Shown here: positions 49,501 through 61,280 of the stretch, piece after piece
Position numbering within the stretch: position 1 is the stretch's first letter
Layout of the letters: the number at the start of each line of letters is the position of its first letter
Origin: Hemibagrus wyckioides
Taxonomy: Eukaryota; Chordata; Actinopteri; Siluriformes; Bagridae
DNA length: 64,000 nt
NCBI RefSeq assembly: GCF_019097595.1
Contig: NC_080720.1
Location: 27,329,352 to 27,393,351 of the forward strand
Direction of reading: 5' to 3'
Made by a program: the position numbers and the translations under genes
The notes under the pieces: generated by a model
Told to the model about the DNA's origin: nothing
The model's input: the letters and a program-made list of their open reading frames with translations, nothing else
Database searches by the model: none

Positions 49501-52500
49501 ACTTTAGTGCTTGTTAATAGAGTCGCTTACCTCTCTCTGCTGGCGTTACCGTGACAACAGGACTGACGGTCTGAAGACTGGGCTGAGGTTCAGACGTCCT
49601 ATTAACGATTCTCTCCGCCTCTTTAAGGTCAGTCAGGGTCACTCCCTGCAAAGAAATACACCAAAAGAACGCAGTATTAACACACATGACAATATATGCT
49701 GTAAAATAATTATTTAAAAAAATGGAAAAGAATTTAACATTGCAGAAAAAATTAATGATTTGTGGAAAAAGTTTGAATAGAAAAGCAAATAAATTTAATG
49801 AGAAAATTCTGAACACACCAGAGGATCAGTAGTTCATTTTCATATATATATATATATTTTATTTTATTTTATATTACTTTTGTTTAGCTGCTTTAAACTA
49901 TTTTTCGAGAATATTTTGAAATATCTATAGTGGTAATGAATGAAGAAACTTGTTGAACCAAGGCCATTAAAAAAACTGTAATTGTTAGATTTTATTAATT
50001 AATACAGGGGTCTAAATGTTGTGCTCTTATAACAAGACACTGAGGTTTTCTTTCAAAATATTCAAATTTGATGCTTCATCCCTTACAGGCCTAATAATTT
50101 TAGTAAAGTTGAAGTGATTAATGACATGGAGAATATACATATAAAGTAAGGTAATACACACCATGTATACATTACAAATGTCATGGCTATTAAATGTCAT
50201 GGTTACACACTTGTGAGCTAAAGAAAGGAAAAACTGCAGCACTTTGTTGCAAATGGAAGACTCTGATAATAAGTGTCCTTTACCTACTTTACTAGAATAA
50301 TACCTGAGTAGAGCGTCGTGACTGGCGCATGAGTCGAGAACGAGCTCTTCTCTGAGATTCTGACTCCTCATCTCGAACTGGAGCCTGGTATCTGGTGGTG
50401 GTGGTGGATGAGGGTCGACAGACATAGATGCATCAATATTTATACTGGGTATCAGGTATATTATGGCTATACCTCAGGTGTTTCATGCTAATACAATAAA
50501 ATCAAGTGTAAATGATGATAAAGAGGTCTTGATGTGATTAGTTCAAAGCCTGGTCAATGTGCATAAAAGCCCATGACTGCCAAGCAGCTGGTGTGTGGGT
50601 GGTGCTCTTACTTTTTGCCGTCAGTAGAGGGACCGCTAGGACTCTCTGGGGCCGAGTCGCCTCTTTGCAGTGTGGGAGGAACACGAGCAGTACGGCTCTC
50701 TCGCTCCTGCTCTCTCTCCTCCGCTTCCTTCTCTTCAGGGGTCTGGGGACATTTCAGTCAACACACATATCAGACGCCGGTGCTGTCAGTAATTGCATAT
50801 ATACTATAAATATCCAGGAAATGTACTTCTGTATGCACATAACATAGAGCATGTAGTGTTGTGAATTTAACACCTGACCTTGTCAGCAGGGCTGACTGTG
50901 GAGGTAGTGATGCTTTCTGTATCTGGACTTGACACTGTGGAAGTCTCTATACATGAGAAAAAAAAAATAAAAAATGGCTCTACTTCAGAAAAATTTACTT
51001 TTTCAAAACAATAAATGCAGCAGTACATTTTATGTCCATGACACAATTTAATTTAAGGCTCATGCTTGTAACAATCGTGTTGGGAGCTGTACCGGGACTG
51101 CTCTCTTTGTCCTCATTTAGCTCCAGGCCGCCAGAGACTCCTCGCTCCTTTGACTGATCCTGTACGCTCATCTTTTCTCGGCTGCTCATCCTACACACCG
51201 AGCTTCTGACAGAGACAGCGACAAATGGAGAGAAAGAGCCATGAATAACAAGAATATACTGCTAAGTAAACAGCTAATACGGAGTGAGGCTGCTCTCCTA
51301 CCTGCGTTTTTTGGCAGTGTTGCCGTTTGCGGATGCTTGTGCATTCTGTTTATCCTTAATTGCCTGTTCGGTTCGCCACTGCAAAGTGTACACAAACATT
51401 TTGTAAGTAAAATACTGCTAAGCAGCCAACAGGGACCACTTCCAACACAGATTTATTTGCAAGTGAATATATGAATATAATCCTACACTTTCAACAATAA
51501 TGACATAAATTTATTCACATCTGTATTCACAAATTTATTCATATCTGTGTTTTTTTGCCTCTTACATGCCACAGCCCTTTGTGTACAACTGGAGCAAAAG
51601 TTAGCGAGACACCCTGTTATTAAATCCATGTATGGTTCCTCCCTGAATTTTAGTCATAATGCTGGAAACTGCAGAGTTTCCTGACCTCACCTAATAATCT
51701 CGTAGCTAAATGTTCAATGTTCCTACATCCTTTTTCCAAAATCTAGAGGAAAACCTTCCCAGAAGAGTGGAAGTTATTCTAACAGAGTGGGATGTTCAAC
51801 AACACATACCCACAAACATTCAGGCATATATTATAGTTCTGTTTATTCTTGTGAAACATTGGTGAAACAAGTTCCTGTTAGGACTAACAACTAAACAATA
51901 GTTCCCTCATCCATCTTCCTTTCTCTATCTAGAAGCTAACCCTCAGACACAAATATCTCTGTCCTGATGACCTTCTCAAATCTAAAAAAAAGGTATAGTT
52001 GCAGCTTTTCTCTGTTAAAGTGTCTGTTGAGTGCTGACTGAATGATCTCCTCACACCTCACTCCTCTCCTTTACACAGGTATTCAGTTTTTAAACATATT
52101 GATGTGGAGAGTACATCAGACAAGTCCAGTGTACGCTGCTACTGGAGAAATAAACATATTACATAATAGTTTTATAGTTTAAAGTGAGTTCAATGCAGAT
52201 TTGAAACTGTCTCTATCTTCTCAGCTGAATGCAAGCTGATGCCAAGAAGCAAGGTGAGACTGGAATACAATCATTTATTTATCAAAATAATAACTATAAT
52301 ATGTCATGAAATGTAATACTAGATTCCTGATAACAGCTGGAATAAACTGATTCATTGTAAAGCATGTTATTTTTTCTGTTTAGTGTATTAAAACATTTGT
52401 GTGTGTGTGTGTGTGTGGGTTGCCTTACGCTAGCTTGTCTCTGCAACAATTCCTCCAGCAAGGCCTCCACACTTTCATCAGCCACATCAAATGGAGTTTG

Positions 52501-55188
52501 ACCCTAAAATGCATATTTCCAGTCAGTGTCACACTCTGAACAACAAGACATGTACATATAGTCATTGTCTCATATATTAATACTTGTACATGTACTAAAC
52601 AGAATTATACAAGTGATCCAGAACAAGTCTATTAACATCAACGTGTTTTGTTTAAGAGGATGTGTGGTTCAAGAGAGAAATCATATATATATATATAAAA
52701 AGTCTATACACTCCAGTAAAAATTGCTTTACATGATTCCCTCTAACTTGACTAGCTAGTCCTTGGCTCAGCTAAAAAGAAGCAGCACCAACAATACAATG
52801 CCTCACTGGTGTTCTTTGTGGGATATGCTGCTTTAGTTTTGCGCCTAAATATATGTTTTAAAATTGTGCCCAAAGTTCTACCTTGGTCTCATCAGACCAT
52901 ACCAAATGTTGCTGCATGGTTTGGGGCTTGTCTGTTTTTTAGTGTGTGAGAAAGCGCTTCCATGCAGTCATCCTACATCACAACCCAAATGTTTTCATAT
53001 GCATGTCGTGACCAGTACCTAGCAGACACTTCTGCAGCGATGGTCTAAGTCAGCATATTTGATACGAAACTGATATCTGAGCAAGGGTCCAAATATCAGA
53101 TATAATCCGACATCAGCTTCTCTTTACTGCAAAAAGATGTTAGAAGTGTCTTGGCTGTTAATTTTTATTCCATTTATGAATAGCTCCCCTATCTGATTAT
53201 GGAACAGTTTGGCTCTCAAATCAGCAAAACCAGGGCACCAAGAAAGGCGCTTTTTTCTAGTCGGAGAAATGCGATTCTGTTATTACCAAATATTAAGATC
53301 TGTTCTCAACTTAGACTCTAAATACTAGAAACAGTATTTTTGTGATTTAATCCTTCATTACTCTAGTCCTGAGTTACGCCTGAAATGTAACACATAAGTG
53401 TTATTGCATCATAAAATAAAAATGAAAGACTATGCTACAGCAGCCTACTAATAACACAGGGTATTGGTTTGGGACGTTACCAATTTCTGTAGTTTTAATA
53501 CACACAGTCTACTACACAGTAACCGAAACACACACACAAACACACAAAGCCTCTCTTCCAGTTCCCACTCATGTGGGTGCAGAGCATACAAAGTTTTGTG
53601 TGTGTGTGTGTGTGTGGGTGCAGCCTGCATTAGCATTAGTGTGGTGAGCTCTTTGGCACAGAAGGGCACCGACACACATCCTACACACATCCTTTCTGCT
53701 GCACACTTGCACAAGCTACAGTGTGTTAAAGTGCTCACTTTAGCAGAACTGACTAATATCGGCGTTGCTCCGAGGTGGAACTGCATGTTATTGCATGTTT
53801 TTTACTGGCTTAGGGAAACATTTTAGTCTCCTTTTTGTCTGCTTGCCTCTCTCTCGCCTTCCCTCCATTCTCACTCTAGCTTCTTATCTATCTTCTGCTT
53901 GGATGCCTAATTCCCTTTTCTTACCTATGTATTTAACCATGTCCTCCTTTTACTGCTGGTCTAAACTTTTCCCTGTTTCTTTATACAGCTAGTGAGTTAG
54001 CAGGCTTTCTCTCCTTCTCTCTCTCTCTATTAAGCTAACTCTCTGCATAGCTGTCATTCTCTTGTTTAGTGTATAGCTCAATCGCAGCTTTTCTAACCCT
54101 TATTCTACTACTGTATAACTGTTCTGTTTAGCTGTCCATCTCTTTCGACCCTTTTTATTTTTCTGTCCTACAGTTGTGTCAGTCTCATTTTGTCTATACA
54201 AAGCGTTCTGAATGCTTCATTCTTTTTCGCTCTCTGTTTAGCTGTCAGTGTCTCTCGCTCTTTTCCGTCAGCTGTTATGTTGTTCTCTCTGTATAGTTTT
54301 TAAACCACCCTTCATTCCTTTAGCTTGTATATCTGTCAGTCTGTCTATCTGTGTCTCTTATTCTCACACTCTGTCTATAGCACTCTACCCGCCTCTCACC
54401 CTCTCTGCCATTTACAGTGAGTTTCTCAATCATAGTTTAACTTTTGTCCTTCAACAATCCCAGTTCAGACTTTTAACGTTACAGTATGTAGGATTCTATT
54501 ATTACAAATAACATAACTGACAAATCCTGACAAGCCTGAAGCTGTGGTCACACTGTACATGATTACAAATTGCTTGGCCACCCACTTGAAAGGAAGAGGA
54601 CACAGTATGACTAAACCCAAAATTTTATCATTAATTTTCATGATAATTAAAGGGATTAGTAATTAAAGGGAGTAAATTTACATCCGCATCCTCCCTGTCA
54701 TTTTAATGTCAGGTCAACAGAATTCTATCCCGATTGCCCTCCCACACACCCAGAGCCAAACTGGTTACCTGCCATGGATGGCTGGAAGGGTCGGGATTGA
54801 CCCGATGATAGGGTGAAGGTCCAGTCCCAGTCTTAAGAATTCTGAGCCTTTAGATTGGATTTACTAACTAAAAAAATTGAGAGCCCCTGCTACACTGTCT
54901 GGGTCTAGTTTATGCCTCTCACTCTCACTCAATCTCTGATCTGTCTCTGTCACTCTCTTTTTCATTCTCGCTCGCTTATTCTCTCTCACACGCTTTCTCT
55001 CTTCTTCTTCGTTTAGCTCTCTCTCTGTCCCAATCCTCTTCAATCTTCGGTTCATATTTGTGTTAGTCTCTCACTCTGTCAAGCACACCCGGTCACTTTC
55101 TGTCTAGTGTCTGAATACCGCATTCTTTCTCTTATGAGTTCCTTTCTCTATCTAGCACAATCACGCTCTCTGTCTGTCCAGCTATTCT

Positions 55189-55219
<31 letters not shown>

Positions 55220-55347
55220 GCCATTTCTCTTTCTGTTTTCTGTTCATTGTGATCCCGTGTCTCAACAGCGACAGAGTGTCTCTCATCCTTCTTCCTTCTA
55301 TTGGTCTTTATTTAACTGTCTGTTATTTTATCGAGCTCGCTCGCTCA

Positions 55348-55382
<35 letters not shown>

Positions 55383-57338
55383 ATTTCTCACCCCATTGCT
55401 GCAGGCTTCCATGTCACAAAGTTGCTCTGCAAGGAGACAACAGGCCTCACTCTGACCCCAGTGGGCTGCAGCGTGGAGCGGAGTCCAGCCATCCCTATCT
55501 TTAGCAGACACATCCAGGCCACACTGACACAGCAACCTGAGAGAGACAAAATTAAAATGCACTTACACATTTTCAGACAATTTGCATTTTAGAAAGTTTA
55601 AGCATTTGAAACATGAGTCTGTGCTGTACACACACACACACACACACACCCTCCAAAGACCTGAGCTTGCAATAAATATAATAACCAGATATTATCTTTG
55701 AACATGAAGCCACTTCTTTTGTGTACAACAGGTTCCAGTTACAAAGAATTAAGTATTATGGTGCATACAACCAAAAATGTGATGTCCACGTATATGGACG
55801 CCAGGTTGTAGGAGGATATATATAAATAAATAAAATTCAACACAAGTGTTTATTATACTCAAGGGTAGTGCAGGGCAGGGAGCAACTGAACCTGGCCTTA
55901 GCAAGAGCAGCAGGACGAATGTAGCCTGTTCCACAGGAAGTCTCTTGCATGAGACAGGAAATAAACATCAGCTATTCTTAGAGAGATCAGAGAGCTGTCC
56001 GATCACGTGCCCACCACATCATTTCAGAGACACCCCACCCAAGCAGCTGAATAAGCCACACAGTATTAACACATGCTACGTTGGGAAAAAAAAGACTGTT
56101 CTTAGTGTTTAGTCACACATTAGCATCGCTTACTTGATGGCCTCTAGGTAGCCCTTTGCAGCCGCAACATGAAGGGGTGTAGCTCCGGTTCTGGGGTGGT
56201 GCAGCTCAGCTGGCACGCCGTCTGTAAGCCAACCACGGGCATCACGCATGATCAACTCCTCCTCCAAACGCTTAGCTGCCTCCACATCCACACCTGGATA
56301 TTTTACACAGAGAATTACATGATCCAGCTGACTGTGAGACAACATGAGCAGATAAAAATAAAATGGTCTTTGCTAAATAAAAAGTGATCACTGGCGATTT
56401 GCTGCAGTCAAAAAGAAATAATACACTTCAGGGTGTGCTGTTACTCAAAAATCCATCTTTTCATCATATGGCAGAATAACACATAGGAAGAAAAAGTGCT
56501 ATCTACCCCCTTTTATAATACTAGAGCTCAGATAACAAATGAAGGAAGCTTATCATTATATTGTCATCAAAAACCTGCCTGAGAAGCAATGGTAACATCA
56601 TGTATACATGCAAAAGCAAAATAAATATTGTAAAAAGAAACAGATATGTAAAATATGCAAATTAAATATCATCCACTCCTACTCAAGTATGAAGACTGAC
56701 TGCTGAGCAGGAAAGCGTGGCGCTAAGAATGCCTTTACTTCTGTTTATAGTTTGTCCGTTGTCTATTTTTATAGGTAACAAAGTGTAACAGAGCCAGAAA
56801 CCACATAAGGTGTGATTATTTAGTCAAGCAGTTCGCATGAAACTAACCCCTTAGCCATAAGCTTGCCTTCAAGTGCAAATGTACCAAACATGTCTGTGCA
56901 AATTGGCATAAGGGAAAATTTGTGGAAATGTTATTTTTGGCTACGTGACTTTTTAAAATGTGACCTTTTTTTGGATTGAGGATTGAAAGCAAAGTTGCAA
57001 ACAGGTTCTATAAAATGCCGGTCACAAGCCTGCAATCACAGTGACTAACAAACACATTTTTGACAGCTGGACTTTGACGTCAGCATCACATCACCCCCTT
57101 ATTCATGACTGGATGACTGGATGAGTGGGAGATAAGCTATTCATGGGCTAATAATAAGAGCTTTCTGTCTTTCTCTTGTCCAGTCTGTCTGCCTCTTGGA
57201 CTCACCCTGTTTCAGAGTGTGCTTATGCAGTAGTGCCTCCATGGATTCGTCTTTGGCGATATCTAATGGTACATCGCCGTCACAGTTCACAGAGTTCACA
57301 AATGCTCCCTTCTGCAGCAAGTATCTAACACACACACA

Positions 57339-57375
<37 letters not shown>

Positions 57376-59303
57376 GTACAAGTCAATAAAATTATATTCT
57401 TCTATTCCAGCACCACATCTATGTTATTCAATATAATTCTTGCCTCATGTGAACAATAAAAGCGGCTTAGATGCTAGTTTTTATTATCTCCTTTCCTTCC
57501 TACATATTTATCACAATTATTCATTTGATTTACTTTCATTGCATCATATCTTTCTATTATTTTCAACCAAAAGTATAAAGACTTCCTCATGCAGCGACAC
57601 GGGGCGGTTTGGCACATTTGAAGGGAAGTGTTATCCACCCTCTTACACATACATGAGCTCACAGATGCCTGTGATTGGCTAGTGTCGCTGTGACTGACAG
57701 AGCGCCAGCCAGACAGCATGACCAGCTTTTCTCAAAGCCACCTCTGATGACACAAAGTCCTTACTGACTATAAGTCTTCTCACAGGAAAGCTCACCGAAT
57801 TGATTATATGTTTCCTTAGCTGTTAATATATATAAATGATTCTGCTTAAATTACAGCTGGAACTACTGTCATAGCTGTGCTGTGGAAACATCAATTCTCA
57901 GAATTGAGAAATCTCAATGCTGTAGTATAAACACAGTACTACTGACATGTAGACTATACAAACAGAGGAGCTTATGATTGAAGAGAAACTGACTTCTAAC
58001 ATTAGCCAAAACACTCTGCAATTTTACGGAGGTTTACTGAAGGAGCTAAAAAAATAATCGTCATCGTCATCGACACTCACTGCTGGGCCACACTAAAGAA
58101 AATACATACTCAGCAATTTCCATGTTCCCACAGGAAGCTGCTACGTGAAGCGGGGTCCAGCCCTCGTTGTCCACCTGGTTTACGTTGGCACCTTGAGACA
58201 AGAGGAAGACCACCACCTCGATACTACCATCGATGCAGGCCTGAGAGACATCACACAAACACTATATGAGTAGCTGCATTAAAGTGAACACATCTCACTA
58301 AAGAAACAGACAATCAAATTTCTCATACCTCTAATATAGTCAATCAACCAACTCACATTTGTAGCTTAGCTAGCACACACTGTAAGGCTGTCATTATCTT
58401 TGATAATGGAAATAATTTGGAGGGTTTACAGAGGCGAATCATAGCTAGCAAATGTTACCACAGAGTTCATCGCTGACACAAATGCAAAAAAAAACAAAAG
58501 CAAAATTAATTTCTACAGTTTATCTGTTTCTGTGAACAAAACACTGGCACAGAGTTTATTAGCTGGCTTTGTAGCTACGTATTTCTCTCCTCAGACACAA
58601 TGCTTAGTGGGCTGCTTATTTGAGTTAGCTAGCATGAAAAAAATGTATGTAGGTAAACTTAACTTAATAAAGTAAAAAAAACAACTAATCATTAAGATAA
58701 TGTACTGATTTAGGTTCAGAATAAAAAATAAGATTTGAGGGTAAAAAATAATGCTTTCACTCACTCTCAGTGGAGTTTGAACTAATCTTTGCTAGCATTA
58801 GCAGTTATAGCTAGGTTCATTCTAAACAGTGGCACATCTCTTAATCGTCTATTCCCTGTCAGAAATGTGGTACAAAATATGACTTTACAAAATTCTAACT
58901 GAACGCTTTTCAGGTTGGAATTATGTTTGTCCTTATATGATGTGAACACAGCATTAGTGTTCATGTACGTTGCCACATACAAACAATCACAATCTTTTCT
59001 GCCCTGAGAAGGTCTGATAAAAATGATCATGAAATCAGAAACAGAAACAGAGGTAAAGCCTCTTCATTGCAGATAGGTAGTGGGAAACCCAAAGAAACAT
59101 AAAGCTGTCACACTGATGGTTCTTGTACCTGGTGCAGTGCTGAGATTCCGTCGGCGTTGGAACAGTTGACCATGTCCTGTCCTGACATTTTGTCCCCATT
59201 GCTTATAACTTGCACCTCCTTCAGCATCTCTTTCGCCTCCTCTGTATCACCGCTGGCACAGACGGCCAGGAACTCTGCCGTCCTTTCGAATCGAACACGC
59301 TTT
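43915..59303 (-). CDS. PPP1R12C: protein phosphatase 1 regulatory subunit 12C (5' end outside)
   Basis: Myosin phosphatase targeting subunit of the MYPT family. It binds the PP1 catalytic subunit and directs it to myosin and actin structures in the cytoplasm. Nineteen exons join without a frame break: 635 residues plus stop. Order: RVRF PP1-docking motif, ankyrin repeats ([46 protein letters not shown]), a Ser/Thr/Glu-rich linker with [19 protein letters not shown], the inhibitory phosphosite context [19 protein letters not shown], a second RRERRSTG site, and a coiled-coil leucine zipper ending [18 protein letters not shown]. Details such as DVEAAKR and HPRTGA favour 12C over 12A or 12B. The human protein is about 780 residues, so about one exon (N-terminus) is missing. 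It was not found before 64000. Confidence 0.97.
44111..44161 (-). CDS. PPP1R12C: PPP1R12C coiled-coil exon 3
   Basis: Seventeen residues [17 protein letters not shown], between TGTCACAG and CAAG|GTGATA. Confidence 0.95.
45561..45611 (-). CDS. PPP1R12C: PPP1R12C coiled-coil exon 2
   Basis: Seventeen residues [17 protein letters not shown], between GTACGCAG and ATTT|GTAAGT. Confidence 0.92.
45895..46140 (+). mobile_element. Tc1-like transposase 3' fragment
   Basis: Open frame with [20 protein letters not shown], the third catalytic-acid region of Tc1/mariner transposases, continuing to the natural stop after LFSPKH. It lies antisense in a PPP1R12C intron between the exons at 46962 and 45611. 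The 5' part is replaced by an A-rich tract, so it is not functional. Confidence 0.93.
46409..46508. repeat. (CT)n and (TA)n microsatellites
   Basis: CT run followed by about 38 TA units, within the 3' flank of the Tc1 fragment. Confidence 0.95.
46962..47066 (-). CDS. PPP1R12C: PPP1R12C coiled-coil exon
   Basis: Thirty-five residues: [20 protein letters not shown], then [15 protein letters not shown]. Heptad-spaced Leu residues mark the start of the C-terminal coiled coil. Splice sites are CTGTGCAG and ACAG|GTCTGT. Confidence 0.95.
47179..47230 (-). CDS. PPP1R12C: PPP1R12C small exon b
   Basis: Encodes [17 protein letters not shown], between TGCCGTAG and AAAG|GTACAA. Its phase fits both sides. 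Confidence 0.82.
47319..47368 (-). CDS. PPP1R12C: PPP1R12C small exon a
   Basis: Encodes [16 protein letters not shown], between ATTTTCAG and TCAAG|GTTTCT. The donor is weak but the phase matches the next exon. Confidence 0.8.
48473..48588 (-). CDS. PPP1R12C: PPP1R12C second phosphosite exon
   Basis: Contains [20 protein letters not shown], matching the second RRST site of MYPT proteins, then IAALMGE and donor GAG|GTGTGT. Confidence 0.94.
49531..49645 (-). CDS. PPP1R12C: PPP1R12C exon after first phosphosite
   Basis: Starts [20 protein letters not shown] after TTTGCAG, completing the conserved [16 protein letters not shown] block. Ends GAGAG|GTAAGC. Confidence 0.97.
50304..50391 (-). CDS. 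PPP1R12C: PPP1R12C first phosphosite exon
   Basis: Encodes [20 protein letters not shown] and MRQSRRSTQ, matching the conserved region around the inhibitory Thr of MYPT proteins that ROCK and related kinases phosphorylate. The acceptor tract is a CCA triplet run. Ends TCAG|GTATTA. Confidence 0.97.
50612..50742 (-). CDS. PPP1R12C: PPP1R12C linker exon d
   Basis: Glu/Arg-rich start ([20 protein letters not shown]) then [15 protein letters not shown], between TCCCCAG and AAAA|GTAAGA. Confidence 0.93.
50879..50946 (-). CDS. PPP1R12C: PPP1R12C linker exon c
   Basis: Short Ser/Thr-rich exon ([20 protein letters not shown]), between TGTATAG and ACAAG|GTCAGG. Phases fit both neighbours. Confidence 0.88.
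51093..51205 (-). CDS. PPP1R12C: PPP1R12C linker exon b
   Basis: Encodes [20 protein letters not shown] followed by an acidic stretch ([11 protein letters not shown]). The VCRxSSREKxSxQDxSKER block is characteristic of the 12C family. Ends CCCG|GTACAG. Confidence 0.95.
51302..51378 (-). CDS. PPP1R12C: PPP1R12C linker exon a
   Basis: Starts [20 protein letters not shown] after TTTGCAG. A basic stretch TAKKRR ends the exon at GCAG|GTAGGA, where the Arg codon is split. Confidence 0.94.
51690..51840. mobile_element. decayed Tc1/mariner end
   Basis: CCAAAATCTAGAGGAAAACCTTCCCAGAAGAG and GGGATGTTCAACAACACATA resemble the 3' end of the element at 61877-62380. It lies in a PPP1R12C intron. Confidence 0.5.
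52429..52503 (-). CDS. PPP1R12C: PPP1R12C ankyrin end exon
   Basis: Encodes [20 protein letters not shown] followed by QRQAS (25 residues), between ATTTTAG and AGC|GTAAGG. It closes the ankyrin domain. The donor sits next to a TG/CA microsatellite. Confidence 0.95.
52690..52960 (-). mobile_element. Tc1-like transposase remnant
   Basis: On the minus strand [18 protein letters not shown] followed by a stop is the Tc1 transposase WSDE(T/S) region, containing the second catalytic Asp. Frameshifts and stops follow. It is intronic. Confidence 0.85.
55190..55216. repeat. (CT)n-rich tract
   Basis: Pyrimidine-rich region, part of a long CT-rich intron stretch (about 54960-55390) between PPP1R12C exons. 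Confidence 0.8.
55392..55536 (-). CDS. PPP1R12C: PPP1R12C ankyrin exon 4
   Basis: Starts [20 protein letters not shown] after CTCTCAG. Contains [23 protein letters not shown] and ends ATGGG|GTGAGA, phase 0. Confidence 0.96.
55654..55816. mobile_element. shortened copy of piggyBac-like MITE
   Basis: Matches 36193-36420 (ATAATAACCAGATATTATC to GCCAGGTTGTAGGAGG) but lacks part of the left half, and TTAA flanks are not kept. Intronic in PPP1R12C. Confidence 0.7.
56134..56293 (-). CDS. PPP1R12C: PPP1R12C ankyrin exon 3
   Basis: Starts [20 protein letters not shown] after TATCCAG. Contains [21 protein letters not shown] and ends ATCAA|GTAAGC. Confidence 0.96.
57206..57324 (-). CDS. PPP1R12C: PPP1R12C ankyrin exon 2
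   Basis: Acceptor TGTGTTAG directly behind a (GT)n run. Encodes [32 protein letters not shown] and ends ACAGG|GTGAGT. Confidence 0.96.
57328..57371. repeat. (CA)n microsatellite at exon acceptor
   Basis: CA run directly upstream (minus strand) of the PPP1R12C exon at 57324. It serves in place of a normal pyrimidine tract. Confidence 0.9.
58110..58240 (-). CDS. PPP1R12C: PPP1R12C ankyrin exon 1
   Basis: Starts [14 protein letters not shown] after TCTCTCAG and ends GCTGA|GTATGT. It contains [22 protein letters not shown], a canonical ankyrin repeat. The last codon (Glu) is completed by the next exon. Confidence 0.96.
59129..59303 (-). CDS. PPP1R12C: PPP1R12C exon with RVRF motif
   Basis: Acceptor GTGTCAG, preceded by a CA/TG microsatellite that forms the upstream tract. 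The exon begins with one base of a split codon, then [19 protein letters not shown] fits the PP1-binding RVxF consensus. It ends [21 protein letters not shown], phase 0. Confidence 0.96.
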
Positions 59304-59306
59304 CTG

Positions 59307-59328
59307 ACACACACACACACACACACAA
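59307..59328. repeat. (CA)n microsatellite at exon acceptor
   Basis: CA run directly before the acceptor of the RVRF exon. Confidence 0.9.
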
Positions 59329-59929
59329 TGAAAGCTCTATTAATATCTCAAGATTCTCATTAGGAGTTAGTGATATAACACCACAAGCTTAAAGGACATT
59401 TCTGACACACAAGATATTTATCTCAGGAGTTTTGGTTGCTAACAAACTGAAGAAAACTCTTGGACATATTCTATGATTATTTTCTAATGTTTTACAAATG
59501 TTAAAGGTAAAATTTCATAACTGCTGCAAATCTGATTTCAAGTTATCAATATACGAAAAATAAAAGTATATGAAAAACAAAGAGGTTCGATTATACCTTT
59601 TGTTAAAATGTACAAAAAATTGAATGTACAAAAAGGCAGAAAAAAAATGATTCAGTAGTGTTAAATTTCAATTTTACCATTAATTTGAATAAAAAAAATA
59701 CTAGTAATTCTGAATGGTCATGGGTATTGCCATTATTTATTATATATCGATTTTATATCATCATATTGCCCGTGCCCAATATTAACAATGACACTACATT
59801 AGGCTTGTATAAATGAATACATTTTGGAAGCCCCACCCACTACCCCTCATCTCCTGTACTTCCTGTACCACTCCCTCGTTTCTGTATAAGAGCTGTATGA
59901 ACCAAACCAGCATGTTGTGTGGACAGAGA

Positions 59930-60420
59930 AGACCTGGTTCATTTTAATGATTTAATTTATTTGGGTCTAATGGGAAGCATTATGTTCGGCGTCAAACTGG
60001 GGAAAGACTGAACCCAGAGTGTGTAAAGAGGTTAGTGAAAGGTGGAGGAGGAATTGTCATGGTTTGGGGGATGTTTTCAGTAGCAAGAGTTGGGCCTCTT
60101 ATACAGCGACATGGCAGGGTGAATGCAAATGTTTATCAGAACGGTTTGTTCCCTGTGAGCATCTCCCAATCTGTCTGCAATTTTCATGCAAAACGATGCC
60201 TCCTGTCACACAGATACAGCGGTTCCTCGAAGCGAAGAACATTGAAATAATGAAATGGCCAGCCCAAAGATCTAAACCTGATCTAAACCTGATCAAAAAT
60301 CTCTGGAAAATCCTTGGCTACAAAGTAAGAAACCCAGCAGAGTTACCAAACTGTGGAAGAGACAGAAAGAAGAGTGAACAGAGATCACACCAGAGAACAG
60401 TGTGGATCTAGTGATGTCCT
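59930..60420 (+). pseudogene. Tc1/mariner transposase pseudogene
   Basis: Translation gives GERLNPECVKRLVKGGGGIVMVWGMFSVARVG, then after frameshifts WPAQRSKPDLNLIKNLWKILG. These are the conserved GG.VMVWG and [11 protein letters not shown] regions of the DDE domain. Stops and shifts show it is dead. Confidence 0.9.
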
Positions 60421-60459
60421 GCAGCCGGCAGACATGCTGAAGTTATTCAAAGCAAGGGC

Positions 60460-60780
60460 CTCTTCAATTTTTTTTCAATTCAATTTATTTGTATAGCTCC
60501 TTTTACAATGGACACTGTCTCAAAGCAGCTTAACAAAAGAAGATAAACAGAGAAAGGAGAGGAGGGGAAAAATAAATAAATAAATAACTAGAAATAAAAA
60601 TAAATTAAATTATTAAACTATTTTATCCTTATTTTATTTTATCCCTAATGAGCAAGGCTGTGGCGACGGTGGCAAGGAAAATCTCCCTGAGATGATATGA
60701 GGAAGAAACCCTGAGAGGAACCAGGCTCAGAAGGGAACCCATCCTCATTTGGGTGACAGTAAATAATGTAACCTCTTAAC
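60460..60780. repeat. interspersed repeat, otophysan-type
   Basis: Starts CAATTCAATTTATTTGTATA, then ACAATGGACACTGTCTCAAA and, later, GAGGCGACGG-like and GAGAGGAACCAGGCTCAGAA motifs. I recognise this as a widespread repeat of catfish and cyprinid genomes, class uncertain. Confidence 0.55.
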
Positions 60781-61231
60781 TTGGTTATTTTTTAAAAACA
60801 TGCTACTGCAACAGTGATAGGAGCACGGCTAAAGTAACCATGAAGTGCAATGAAGATTATTTTGATCTTGATCTCTTGTTTTGATCTCCATTATATACTG
60901 TATACTAAAAACCACCCCATTCTTGCACGTAATATATTTTCAATGGGGACTGAACTGCAGAATCATTCTTCATGATGACTCAGAAAAAGACTGCTTATTT
61001 ATTCTCTCTCTGTTATTTTTTAATAAAAGGATTATTGAAAATTATTACATTTGGCATGTCTAATATTTGGTATGAGCTACACTTCCATTACAATTATACG
61101 CCTTTTAGCTCCAGTGTAAAATTTAAGAAGCAAATGTCACTCACTGAACATGGCATGGTTGATTCACTCACATTTCATGTATGTGGTAGCTTTTAACTGA
61201 AACCGAGTGACAGAGAGGTATGGAGGTGAAA

Positions 61232-61236
<5 letters not shown>

Positions 61237-61274
<38 letters not shown>
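61237..61274. repeat. (GA)n microsatellite
   Basis: Perfect GA run. Confidence 0.95.

Positions 61275-61280
<6 letters not shown>

Noticed and set aside
50027..50425. 132-codon minus-strand frame
   Set aside because: Wrong frame over the phosphosite exon, with intronic extension.
55107..55592. 161-codon plus-strand frame
   Set aside because: CT-rich intron plus antisense of a PPP1R12C ankyrin exon.
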